From: DASZFV01 sp036494575 | Lineage (GTDB): Bacteria > Myxococcota_A > Polyangia > Fen-1088 | NCBI GenBank assembly: GCA_036494575.1 | Contig: DASXOE010000109.1 | Span: forward strand, 1-48,778 | Length of the DNA stretch: 48,778 nucleotides | Direction of reading: 5' to 3' | In this document: positions 1 through 8,432 of the stretch, one piece after another | Layout of the letters: each line of letters opens with the position of its first letter | Position numbering within the stretch: position 1 is the first letter of the stretch | Notes under the pieces: generated by a model | The model's input: the letters and a program-made list of their open reading frames with translations, nothing else | Database searches by the model: none | What the model was told of the DNA's origin: nothing | Made by a program: the position numbers and the translations under genes

Positions 1-2926
1 CCTCGACGAGCGCGTCGGCGAAGTCGTCGAGCTCTTGAGCGGGCGCCGGCGCCGCGGCCTCGGCGACGAGGCGCGAGCGCGCCAGGACGGGCCGCGCGGG
101 CACGCCGAGCTCGCGCAGCAGCGCGAGGATGAGGGCGAGGCGGTTGCCGCTGCCGCGCGCGAGCGTCTGCGCGGCGCCGTCGCGCAGGTCGTCGGTGGCC
201 TCGATGTTCTCGGTGACCCACGCCACGACGGCGGCCGCGAGGCGCACGCGGTCGTCCGGCGACTCATGCGAGGGCTCGGGCCTCGTCGCCAGGAGGCGGG
301 CGCGCTCGAGCAGCGCGGGCGAGGAGCGCGTCGTGCCGAAGAGCTGCTCGGCGACGTAGCGCGTCCACACCTGAAACTCGAGCGCGCTCGACGCCCGCAC
401 CGACGGGACGTATTCAGTGGCGGGAACGGCGGCGCGCTCGACGAAGAGCTGTGGCACGGACGTCGTCGCGAAGGTCGTCACCGTCGTGTCGCCGGGGCCG
501 TCTTGCGCGCGCGGCGCGGGCGCGCCGCCGCGCCGGTCGAAGGCCAGCTTCGTCGGGCGCGGCGTCACGAGCACGAGCTCGGTGCGGTCGAGGGGCGCGT
601 CGAAGGACTGAAAATAGAAGCGGTCGCCCAGGAAGCCCGGCGCGAAGGCCCCCGCGGCGCTCTTCGTCTCGAGCAGCTCCCACTCGATGTAGTCACCGAT
701 CGCGACATTGGCGGCCGAGACGGTCTCCTTGCCGGCGATCTCCTCCGGCTCGCGCGTCGTGCCGTCCGGCTTGTGCGTGCGCAGCGTGAGCACCTCGGCG
801 CCCGCCGGGACCTCGACCTCGGCCCACCGATCGATGGCGTCCTTGCTCTGCACGCGGACGATCTCGTGGGTCAGCGTCATCTGCGCACCGTCGGGGAAGA
901 CGCGCTCGACCGAACGGTCGAGCACGACGACCGCCGGCGCGTCATAGTGGCGCCCGCTCGCCGCGAAGTCGGCGATGACGGCCCGACCGTCGAGCCGGTA
1001 GGCGTCGAGCGGCAGCGGAACGGCGAGCGCGCGGGCCGCGCGCCGCACGTCGGCGGCGTCGGGGCGCAGCGCGAGCGCCGCGCTCGCCGTGCGCCGGGCG
1101 TCCGCCTCGTGACCCGTGGCGGCCTGCGCGTCGGCGAGCCGCACGCGCAGGGACGGGTCGGCCGGCGCTCGTTCGACGAGGGCCGCGAGCGTGGCCAGCG
1201 CGTCATCCCATCTGCCTTGGGCGCCGAGCACTTGGGCCAGGTCGCCCAGGAGCTCGTCGCGGTCCGGCGCGAGGCGCAGCGACGCGCGCAGCGCGCTCTC
1301 CTCGGCGCCGAGCTCGCCCCGCGCGCGCAGTCGCTCGAGGCGCGTCTCCGAGGTGGCGTCGCAGGCCGCGAGCGCGTCCTCGAGCCGCGCGCGCTCGGTC
1401 AGATCTCGGCGATCGTCCGCGCGTCGCAGGAGCGTCTCGACGAGCTGGCAGGGCGCGTCGAGGGTCGGCCCGGTGACCGCCGCCGCGCGGTCGAGCGCGC
1501 GATCGGCGTCGAATTCGAGCCCCCGGGCGCGCAGCGCGTGCGCGAGGACGATCTCGGGTGCCCACCAGCGGGGCGCTGCGCGGGCGGCGGCGCGGGCGTC
1601 GTCGACGGCCTCGTGGAGATGATCGTCCTCGAGCTCGATGGACGCCAGCGCCTGCCAGGCGCGCGCGTCGCCGGAATCGGCCGCGAGCGCGGCCCGCAGG
1701 AGCCCGCGCGCCGCATCGCGGGCGAAGGCGGCCGGCCGCGTGGGATCGTCGCGCGCGATCGCCGCCGCGAGGGTCAAGCCGGGCGCGAAGCGGCGCCGGG
1801 CGGCCAGCCTCGCGGCGAGCGCGAGCGCGGCGTCGGCGTCGCCCCGGCGATTCGCCGCAAAGGCTTGGGCGTACTCCGCGACGACGCCGGCGTCGCCACC
1901 GGCGGTCGGCGCCGCGGCCGCGGCGACGGGCCATGCGCCCCGCCGCTCGACGCGTCCCACGCGCGGGTCGACGAAGCGAACGGCGGCGCCCGCGTCGCGC
2001 GGCAGCAGCAGGAGCGCGAGCTCGCCGCGGCCGCCGGCCGTCGCGAGGTCGAGCTCGAGGTCGTGGCGTCCGGCCGCGAGCCGGAGCCCGAAGGCGCTCA
2101 CGCGCGGTCCAACGCGCGTCTCCGAGCCGTGGTGCAGCGCCGCCGCCCCGTCGATGGAAAGGCGCGCCTCGTCGTCTGAGTCGAGGACGAGGTCGTAGTC
2201 GCCCGCGGGCACCTCGACGGCGGCGCGGAAGCGCTCGGCGCCGGGACGCCCATCACGCGCCGGCACGGTGAGGCGGCAGCCCGAGGTGTACGCCGCCCGC
2301 CAGGCGATCGGCGCCGGCGTCGGCGTGCGGCGATCGAGATCGAGGTGCGGCAGCGGCCCGAGCGTGCCGGCGTCGAACACGAGACGGGCGCAACCCCGGC
2401 GGGCGCCCTCTCGCTCGAGCGCGTCCGCGTCGCCCGCGCGGCGGGCGGCGCGCTCGGCGAGGCGCGCGAGCTCGAAGCGCGCCTGCCACGGCAGCGACTG
2501 GCCGCCCGGCAAAGCGATGAGCGCCTTTTCGGCGGCCGCGCGGCGCCGCGGTCCCACCTCATCGTCGAGGGCGAGCGCCCGCCCCGCGGCCGCGGGCGCG
2601 AGCGCCTGCCCGACGGAGCGCTCTGACACTCCCGCGACCGCCGCCGCGAGCACGGCCGCGTAGTCGTCGAGGGCCGCCGCGGGGTCGCCGTGCTCGTCAG
2701 CGAGCGCCGCGCGCCCGAAACGCGCGAGCGCGTCCGCGGGCGCCGCCGCGAGCCGCGCGTCGAACGCGCGCGCGGCGTCTGACGCTCGACCGTCCTCGAG
2801 GGCGCGCCACCCGGCGAGCGTGGCGCCATTCCCGACACGGGCATGCCCCTCGCCGAAAAGGCCAGCGCACCCGGTGAGCACGAGCGCTGCGGCCGGGCCC
2901 CACGGGCCTCGGAGGACGCGCTTCAC
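1..2926 (-). CDS. TPR/DUF3857 lipoprotein with degenerate transglutaminase domain (partial, runs off left edge)
   Basis: The GTG start at 2926 overlaps the stop of the upstream gene (GTGA), so the two are translationally coupled. The N-terminus is a lipoprotein signal ending in an LTGC lipobox, so the mature protein is probably membrane-anchored. Alanine-rich helical repeats of TPR type fill roughly residues 40-640. A DUF3857-like beta domain follows (about 660-860), then a transglutaminase-like domain reaching the window edge. Where the upstream paralogue has GDCKDK, this protein reads GSGNR, with Ser926 (codon 149-151) in place of the Cys. Where the paralogue has FDHA, it reads FADA, with Asp971 in place of the His. 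I therefore infer a catalytically dead partner of the upstream protein. At least 975 codons are visible and the C-terminus is missing. The substrate is unknown. Confidence 0.85.
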   Translation of the reverse strand, partial: MKRVLRGPWGPAAALVLTGCAGLFGEGHARVGNGATLAGWRALEDGRASDAARAFDARLAAAPADALARFGRAALADEHGDPAAALDDYAAVLAAAVAGVSERSVGQALAPAAAGRALALDDEVGPRRRAAAEKALIALPGGQSLPWQARFELARLAERAARRAGDADALEREGARRGCARLVFDAGTLGPLPHLDLDRRTPTPAPIAWRAAYTSGCRLTVPARDGRPGAERFRAAVEVPAGDYDLVLDSDDEARLSIDGAAALHHGSETRVGPRVSAFGLRLAAGRHDLELDLATAGGRGELALLLLPRDAGAAVRFVDPRVGRVERRGAWPVAAAAAPTAGGDAGVVAEYAQAFAANRRGDADAALALAARLAARRRFAPGLTLAAAIARDDPTRPAAFARDAARGLLRAALAADSGDARAWQALASIELEDDHLHEAVDDARAAARAAPRWWAPEIVLAHALRARGLEFDADRALDRAAAVTGPTLDAPCQLVETLLRRADDRRDLTERARLEDALAACDATSETRLERLRARGELGAEESALRASLRLAPDRDELLGDLAQVLGAQGRWDDALATLAALVERAPADPSLRVRLADAQAATGHEADARRTASAALALRPDAADVRRAARALAVPLPLDAYRLDGRAVIADFAASGRHYDAPAVVVLDRSVERVFPDGAQMTLTHEIVRVQSKDAIDRWAEVEVPAGAEVLTLRTHKPDGTTREPEEIAGKETVSAANVAIGDYIEWELLETKSAAGAFAPGFLGDRFYFQSFDAPLDRTELVLVTPRPTKLAFDRRGGAPAPRAQDGPGDTTVTTFATTSVPQLFVERAAVPATEYVPSVRASSALEFQVWTRYVAEQLFGTTRSSPALLERARLLATRPEPSHESPDDRVRLAAAVVAWVTENIEATDDLRDGAAQTLARGSGNRLALILALLRELGVPARPVLARSRLVAEAAAPAPAQELDDFADALVE

Positions 2927-5900
2927 GACGCGTCCCCCACGGGACCGACGTTGAGCCGGTCGGCGAACGCGGCGTCGATGTCGCCGAGGAAGCTCCGGAA
3001 GGCCGCGTACTCGCCCGGCGGGATCCGGAAGCGCGTGACGTCGAGGAACGTGTGGACGCGCACGAGGCCGCCCGGCTCGGCCGTGACGTCCACGGTGAGG
3101 CGGCCGAAGGGCCCTGCGACCCGGCGGCGCGGGCCGCCCGCGCGCAGCGCCCACCCCGGTGGCAGCTTGTAGACGATCTCCTCGTCGTGCTGCCACGGAT
3201 ACGCGAGGACGAGCTCCTGCTTGCGCGCCCCGAGGCGGGCGTAGGTGCGGGAGAAGTCCGCCTCGCGCACGGCGATGGGGAGCGTGACGCCCTTCGTTGC
3301 GTCGGCGCCCGAGATCGGCACGCCGAGGCGACCGACGTCGGCAACGGATCTGACGACGACAGGGGCCTCCCGGTCCTCGATGCCGGGCATCTCGAGCGAG
3401 ACGAGCCGCGCGCCCGGCTGGCGATCTTCCCAGACGCGGCCGTAGCGGTCGGCGCGCTCGCCCGCCGTCTGGTAGTGCTCGCGCCAGTCGGCGGCAGCCT
3501 GCCCCCGGATGCGCAGATCCTCCTCGATGCGGGCGCTTCCGTCGACGGCGAGCGCCACGCGCCAGCGCCGTTCGACGCGGTTGGCGCTCGACGGAAGCAC
3601 GGGTGTCTCGTCGAGGCGCGCGCCGCGCGGTCCCACGCGCAGCACCATGACGCCCTGGTCCTGGTTGGGCAGCTCCGAGACGCCCGAGAATTCCGCCGTG
3701 CCGTCGAGATAGAGATCGAGCTTCGGGACATAGGCGATCGCGTGGTCGAAGATGGCCAGCGAGGCCGGCTCGCGGTCGAGCGCCCCGCCGCGCCGGGTGC
3801 GCACGAGCACGAGATCCGCGTCGACGCCGACCTCACGGAGCATGGCGACGAGCAGCGACGCCTTGTCCTTGCAATCGCCGAAGCGGCGCGCCAGCACCTG
3901 CGTCACCTTGTAGGGCTTGTAGCCGTGGATGCCGAACTCGAGGCCCACGTATCGGGTGCCCGTGACGACGAGGTCGTGGACGGCGCGCACGCGGGCGCGG
4001 TCGTCGTCGCCCGTGTGGACGACGGCGCGCGCCGCGCGGCGGAGCTCGTCGTCGGCCGCGAGCTGCTCCTCGACGAGGCGCCAGTACCAGGTGCCGACCT
4101 GCTCCCAGGTGGCGTACGTGCTGACGTGCAGGTAGGGCGCGACTTCGGCGAGCCCCGGCATGGATGGCTCCGCGTCGATGGCCGCCACGTCGCGCGCCGA
4201 GAACGCGTAGACGCGGTCCGCGCCCGTTTCGGTCACCGTGCGCGCGAGACCTGGGACGCGGGGCGTGTTGCTGTAGATGGGCCGGCTCGCGGGCGCGATG
4301 AGCGTGTACTCCCAGCGGCGTTTGGGCGCGCTCTCCGCGATGGTCTCCAGGTCGCCGAAATAGTCGGCCATCTGGTTCTCGGCGGAGACGTCCTCGATGA
4401 CGTACTGGACCTCGAAGACGTCGCCCGCGCGCAGGCCCTCGAAGCGGACGACCTCGGCGCGGTTGTCGTAGTAGAGGCCGTACCACGGCTCGGACAGATC
4501 GACGTCGTCGCGCTCGGCCATCTCGAGGACCTCGAGCGCGCCGCCCGCGCCGCGCCGGTAGACGCGCGCCTGCCGGATCTCGACGTCCTCGCTGCCGGGC
4601 GTGTAGCGCACGTCGAGCTCCTTGTTCTCCTCGGCGCCGTGATCGGTCCGAACCGAGACGATGCGCTGGGCGAACGTCTGAGCGAGCCCGTTCGGATGCA
4701 CGCGCACGACGCGCCGGTCGAGCAGCACGAAGGCGTCGCCCGCGGCGCTCGTCGGGTGGCGCGCGTCGTCCGCGACGACCTCGCGCGCGTCGGCGGCGTA
4801 CCGGCGCGCCAGATCCTCGCCGGGCGCCTCGCCGGAGCCGAGCGCGCGGCCCTCGCGCTCGGCGCCCTCGAGATAGCGCCTCAGCTCCGGGTCCTGCGGC
4901 CGCCGGTCGAGCGCCGCGCGCAGGCGGCCGAGGGCCTCGTCGCGCCGGCCCTGCCGGTGCAGCAGCTTGCCGAGGTGCGCGAGCACACCCGCGTCGTCGG
5001 GCAGCCGCCCCGCCAGAGCGGCCAGGGTGTCGAGGGCGCGCCCGCCGTCGCCCGCGCCCTCGAGCGCGCGCGAAAGCTCGATCGAAAGCGACGGCAGATC
5101 GGGGCGCAGCGCCGCTGCCTCCGACAGGCGCGCGATGAAGACGGGCGCATCGCCGCGCGCCCGCGCGCGCGTCGCGAGCTCGTGGAGCAGCTCGACGTCA
5201 TGCCGGCGGACGGTCGCGAGGGCCTCGAACAGACGGTCGGCCTCGCGGGTGCGGCCCGCGGCGTCGAGCAGCCGCGCCCACTGTCGGCGCACGCGTGCCA
5301 CGGCCCGCGTCGTCTCGGGCAGCGCCTCGACGCGCGCGAGCGCCACGAGCGACAGGCCCCCGCCCTGCTCCTCGTCGGCGAGCGCCAGCGCCGCGGGCCA
5401 GCAGCCGGGGTCGAGCGCCAGCGCCTCTCGCCAGCGCGCGAGCGCCGCGGCGTCGCGCCGCTGGGTGCGCGCCGTGTCGCCGAGGCCCGCCAGCAGGAGC
5501 GCGCGCGTCGCGCGTGCCTCCGGAGTCGTCGCGCCCGCCTTCGCCGCCAGAGCGAGCGCCGCCTCGAGCGCGCGCCGCCGCTCGTCGTCGTCCCGCGCGA
5601 CGTCCGCGAGCAGCCGCAACACCTCGATGGACGGACGGCGCGCGCGCGCCGCCTCGAGCGCCGTCGTCGCTTCGCGGCCGTCGCGATCGCCCGGTTCGGC
5701 CCAGGCCAGATAGCGCCCGAGATCGAGCCACGCGTCGGCGCCCGCGTCGCCGGCGGGCGCGGCGCGCGCGCGTCGGCGCAGCGTCGCCTCGAGGGTCTCG
5801 ACGGCTGTGGTCCGCCTCGGCGGCGGCGCGCGGGTCACCGCTCTTTCGCCCGGCGGGAGGGCGCCGTCACCGAGCGCGAGCGCCCGCCCCGCGACGTCGG

Positions 5901-6690
5901 TCACGCGCAGGTACAGCCTCCAAGACCCGTCGGTCACCGTGGTCTTGACGACGAGACGGTTCCACCCCGCCCGCAGGCGCGCCGGGGCCGCGTCTTGATC
6001 GAAGGCCGGGCTGCGCACGACGTCACGCGCGTGGACGAGCGCGCCGTTCACCCACACCTTGACGGGCCCCGGTGAGCCGAGGCGCAACGCGACGTCCTGG
6101 TCCCGCGAACTGCGCGCGAAGGCCACGACGTAGGCCGTGGCCTGCGTGTCGGGCCGCAGCATTCCGTCGAGCATCAGCGCGCCGTCGCGGACGAGGTCGT
6201 CGCCGGCCCGCCAGCCGACGGCGCCGAGCTTGCCGCGGTAGGAACGCCCGCGCTCGGGGGCGTCGGCCTCCGCCTCGGGCGGCAGGGTCTGCGCGTAGTC
6301 GGCGCGGCCCTCGCCGAACGGCCCGACGACGGCGTAGCGCGAGAACAGCCCCAAGGCCGCCCGCGCCGCGCGCGCGCCCTCGGCGTCGCCTGCCTCATCC
6401 AGCAGGCGCGCGAGGTGGAAGCTCGCCTGCGCCGCGACGAGGGGGTGACTGCCGGGCGCGGCGGCGCGCCTCAGCGCGGGTGCGAGCGTCCCGGGCGGCA
6501 GATTGTCCTCGAGGGCGAGGAGCTCGACGAGCGGCGCGATCGCCTCCGGACGCCCGTGGCGCGCCTCGAGCCGCGCGCGCGCCCCCGCGAGCGCGGCGTC
6601 GAACGGCCCCGGGGACGGGGCCGGCGCGGCGGCCGCGACGAGCGCGAAGCCGAACGCCGTCCGCGCGAGCGCTGCGGCTCCGACGAACAT
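2923..6690 (-). CDS. TPR / DUF3857 / transglutaminase-like protein with intact catalytic residues
   Basis: A 1255-residue protein starting at the ATG at 6690. This start is favoured because it begins a hydrophobic signal-like stretch (MFVGAAALARTAFGF...), whereas longer readings enter the sigma factor gene. Residues about 30-690 are TPR-like helical repeats. A DUF3857 beta domain follows, then a transglutaminase-like domain with GDCKDK (Cys940), His983 in FDHA and Asp996 in YLDGT, a complete Cys-His-Asp set. The C-terminal part is beta-rich. Members of this family are usually periplasmic or envelope-associated; their substrates are poorly known. The gene lies 22 bp downstream of an ECF sigma gene and overlaps the next gene by 4 bp, so the three probably form an operon. 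TATACT lies 10 nt before the start, suggesting an additional promoter. Confidence 0.9.
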   Translation of the reverse strand: MFVGAAALARTAFGFALVAAAAPAPSPGPFDAALAGARARLEARHGRPEAIAPLVELLALEDNLPPGTLAPALRRAAAPGSHPLVAAQASFHLARLLDEAGDAEGARAARAALGLFSRYAVVGPFGEGRADYAQTLPPEAEADAPERGRSYRGKLGAVGWRAGDDLVRDGALMLDGMLRPDTQATAYVVAFARSSRDQDVALRLGSPGPVKVWVNGALVHARDVVRSPAFDQDAAPARLRAGWNRLVVKTTVTDGSWRLYLRVTDVAGRALALGDGALPPGERAVTRAPPPRRTTAVETLEATLRRRARAAPAGDAGADAWLDLGRYLAWAEPGDRDGREATTALEAARARRPSIEVLRLLADVARDDDERRRALEAALALAAKAGATTPEARATRALLLAGLGDTARTQRRDAAALARWREALALDPGCWPAALALADEEQGGGLSLVALARVEALPETTRAVARVRRQWARLLDAAGRTREADRLFEALATVRRHDVELLHELATRARARGDAPVFIARLSEAAALRPDLPSLSIELSRALEGAGDGGRALDTLAALAGRLPDDAGVLAHLGKLLHRQGRRDEALGRLRAALDRRPQDPELRRYLEGAEREGRALGSGEAPGEDLARRYAADAREVVADDARHPTSAAGDAFVLLDRRVVRVHPNGLAQTFAQRIVSVRTDHGAEENKELDVRYTPGSEDVEIRQARVYRRGAGGALEVLEMAERDDVDLSEPWYGLYYDNRAEVVRFEGLRAGDVFEVQYVIEDVSAENQMADYFGDLETIAESAPKRRWEYTLIAPASRPIYSNTPRVPGLARTVTETGADRVYAFSARDVAAIDAEPSMPGLAEVAPYLHVSTYATWEQVGTWYWRLVEEQLAADDELRRAARAVVHTGDDDRARVRAVHDLVVTGTRYVGLEFGIHGYKPYKVTQVLARRFGDCKDKASLLVAMLREVGVDADLVLVRTRRGGALDREPASLAIFDHAIAYVPKLDLYLDGTAEFSGVSELPNQDQGVMVLRVGPRGARLDETPVLPSSANRVERRWRVALAVDGSARIEEDLRIRGQAAADWREHYQTAGERADRYGRVWEDRQPGARLVSLEMPGIEDREAPVVVRSVADVGRLGVPISGADATKGVTLPIAVREADFSRTYARLGARKQELVLAYPWQHDEEIVYKLPPGWALRAGGPRRRVAGPFGRLTVDVTAEPGGLVRVHTFLDVTRFRIPPGEYAAFRSFLGDIDAAFADRLNVGPVGDAS

Positions 6691-6700
6691 AGAGGCCCTC

Positions 6701-6706
6701 AGTATA
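6701..6706 (-). promoter_or_regulatory. Candidate -10 element TATACT, 10 nt before the 6690 start
   Basis: TATACT read on the minus strand ends 10 nt upstream of the ATG at 6690. No convincing -35 is visible at normal spacing. If used, it would give a leader of only about 3-4 nt. It belongs to the recurring start-proximal -10 pattern described in the findings. Confidence 0.4.
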
Positions 6707-6712
6707 CCTGCG

Positions 6713-7444
6713 CTACGGGCGGTCGAAGTACCCGCCGATGGCGTCCCGCAGGGCGATGCGCGCCCGGTGTAGGCGCGTCTTGACGGTCGGGACCGAGATG
6801 CCGAGCGCGTCGGCCGTCTCTTCCGTCGAGAGGCCCTCGACGTCACGGATGACGAAGACGGTCCGGTAGATGTCCGGCAGCGCGTCGACCGCGGCCTGGA
6901 TGTGGCTCCTCAGCTCAGACGACTGCAGCTCGTCGTCGGGCCGCTTCGACCAGTTCTCGCCGGCCGGCATGGGCGTGCCGTAGTTGTCGAGGTAGCCGAT
7001 GGGCAGCTCCTCGGTCGAGACCTCGGGGTGCCGCCGATGGGCCCGCAGTCGCATGAGCGCAGCGTTGGTCGCGATGCGATAGACCCAGCTGCCGAATTGG
7101 GAGTCGCCCTTGAACGTGTCCAGCTTGCGCCAGATCGACACGAAGGTCTCCTGCAGGATCTCCTTGGCGTCCGTCTCGTTGCGCAGGATCCGGTAGGCGA
7201 GCCGGAAGACCTTGTCCTCGTAACGCCCGAGCAGCTCCTCGAAGGCCCCGAAATCCGCGGCGCGCGCGCGCGCGATCAGCTCCTCGTCGCTCGCGAGGGG
7301 CGGCGCGTCGGGGGCACCCGCCGCCAAGGCGTCGGGCTTGGCAACCGCCGCCAAGGCGTCGGGCTTAGCAGCCGGCGCCTTGGCTTCGGGCTTGGCAGCC
7401 GGCGCCTTGGCGTCGGGCTTAGGTGGTGTGTTAGGACTGGGCAT
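6713..7444 (-). CDS. ECF-family RNA polymerase sigma factor
   Basis: A 243-residue protein. Region 2 is recognisable (FEELLGRYEDKVFRLAYRIL, then ETDAKEILQETFVSIWRKLD) and region 4 follows (LPDIYRTVFVIRDVEGLSTE, ISVPTVKTRLHRARIALRDA). The sigma-70 region 3 domain is absent, as expected for ECF sigmas. The first ~50 residues are an Ala/Pro/Lys-rich tail made of 9-residue repeats encoded by a 27-bp tandem repeat, unusual for the family. No anti-sigma gene is visible next to it; the downstream genes encode two transglutaminase-like envelope proteins. It could control an envelope response, but the signal and regulon cannot be read here. There is no Shine-Dalgarno before the chosen ATG, and a later start inside the repeat tract is possible. 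Confidence 0.93.
   Translation of the reverse strand: MPSPNTPPKPDAKAPAAKPEAKAPAAKPDALAAVAKPDALAAGAPDAPPLASDEELIARARAADFGAFEELLGRYEDKVFRLAYRILRNETDAKEILQETFVSIWRKLDTFKGDSQFGSWVYRIATNAALMRLRAHRRHPEVSTEELPIGYLDNYGTPMPAGENWSKRPDDELQSSELRSHIQAAVDALPDIYRTVFVIRDVEGLSTEETADALGISVPTVKTRLHRARIALRDAIGGYFDRP
7320..7427. repeat. Four tandem 27-bp repeats in the sigma factor N-terminus
   Basis: Units lie at 7320-7346, 7347-7373, 7374-7400 and 7401-7427. They share a core like GGCGTCGGGCTTGGCA on the plus strand and encode 9-residue Ala/Lys/Pro units (KPDAxAAxA type) on the minus strand. Because the period is a multiple of three, copy-number change would lengthen or shorten the tail without shifting the frame. 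Confidence 0.85.
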
Positions 7445-7504
7445 TCGTCGGAACGGTCGGAATCATCCCAGATAATCACTCCGATCGATAGCGACGGAAG
7501 AAAC

Positions 7505-8383
7505 ATGATCGGCGCCGCCGTAAAGTCCATGCGACCCCATCAGTGGGTCAAGAACCTCTTCGTCGCGGCGCCGCTGGTTTTCGCCCGGCTCGTCGGTGAC
7601 AGGCACGCGGAGCTGCGCACGGCCGCTGCCTTCACGATCTTCTGTCTCCTGTCGAGCACGGTCTACCTGATCAACGATCTGGTCGATCTCGACCGGGATC
7701 GCGTCCACCCCGTCAAGCGGCGGCGGCCGCTCGCCTCGGGCGCGCTCTCGCCGGCCGCCGCGAAGGGCCTCGCGGGCGCGCTGGGCGTCGTGGCGCTCGC
7801 GGGCGCGGCGGCGCTCGGGCCGGGCCTCGCCTTCGCGGGAACGGCCGCCGCCTACCTCGCGCTCAACCTCCTCTACTCCCTGGCGCTCAAGAAGGTCGCG
7901 TTCATCGACGTTGCCTGCATCTCGGCAGGCTTCCTGCTGCGCGTGCTGGGCGGGGCCGTCGCGATCCCCGTGCCGGCGTCGCGCTGGTTGCTCGCGTGCA
8001 CGTTGTTGCTGTCGGCGCTGCTCGGCTTCGGCAAGCGCGCGCACGAGCTGCGCGTCTCGGGCGACGGCGGGCGCGCGCAGCGGGACGTCCTCGGCCGCTA
8101 CGATCTGCCCACGCTGCGCCGCCTCATGACCGTGCTCGGCGTCCTCACGGCGCTGACCTACCTCGCGTACACGCGTTCGATGCACGCCCGCGAGCTCCTC
8201 CACGTCGAGCTCGTGTGGACGGTGCCCTTCGTGGTCTTCGGGATCTTCCGCTTCAACTGGATCACGAGCCGGCAGGCCGACGCCGAGAGCCCGACCGACT
8301 CGATGTTGCGCGACCCGCTCTTCGTCACGAACCTCGCGCTCTACGGCGCGTCGGTGCTCGCGCTCCTCTACGTCTCGCGCTGA
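7505..8383 (+). CDS. UbiA-family prenyltransferase, decaprenyl-phosphate phosphoribosyltransferase-like
   Basis: A 292-residue polytopic membrane protein. The first Asp-rich motif is NDLVDLDRDR at residues 57-66, followed by HPVKRRRPLASG. This arrangement is typical of the UbiA subgroup that transfers phosphoribose from PRPP to a polyprenyl phosphate (DPPR synthase), rather than of quinone or heme prenyltransferases. Multiple hydrophobic helices follow, including YSLALKKVAFIDVACISAGF. The start ATG at 7505 is preceded by a GGAAG-like weak ribosome site. The gene diverges from the sigma factor with about 60 bp between them. The epimerase genes that usually complete decaprenyl-phosphoarabinose synthesis are not in the window, so the end product is uncertain. 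Confidence 0.85.
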   Translation: MIGAAVKSMRPHQWVKNLFVAAPLVFARLVGDRHAELRTAAAFTIFCLLSSTVYLINDLVDLDRDRVHPVKRRRPLASGALSPAAAKGLAGALGVVALAGAAALGPGLAFAGTAAAYLALNLLYSLALKKVAFIDVACISAGFLLRVLGGAVAIPVPASRWLLACTLLLSALLGFGKRAHELRVSGDGGRAQRDVLGRYDLPTLRRLMTVLGVLTALTYLAYTRSMHARELLHVELVWTVPFVVFGIFRFNWITSRQADAESPTDSMLRDPLFVTNLALYGASVLALLYVSR

Positions 8384-8420
8384 CGGTTCGATCGGCGGCT
8401 GCGCCGGCGCGTGCGCGTGG

Positions 8421-8426
8421 TATTAG
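8421..8426 (+). promoter_or_regulatory. Candidate -10 element TATTAG, 6 nt before the 8433 start
   Basis: A TATTAG hexamer in otherwise GC-rich sequence ends 6 nt before the ATG at 8433. No Shine-Dalgarno is present. Consistent with a leaderless transcript, but the last base deviates from TATAAT and no -35 is obvious. Confidence 0.3.
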
Positions 8427-8432
8427 AGAATC

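Noticed and set aside
3052..6075. Very long plus-strand open frame (about 1000 codons) opposite the transglutaminase-like gene
   Set aside because: Mirror of the minus-strand gene caused by high GC; Arg/Ala/Gly-rich, no domain or ribosome site, and it crosses the boundary logic of the real gene.
7450..7476. GGAAC at 7450 followed by GATAAT at 7471 as an ECF or sigma-70 promoter for the UbiA gene
   Set aside because: The downstream ECF-type -10 is missing and the -35 for GATAAT matches poorly; too weak to call as a feature.
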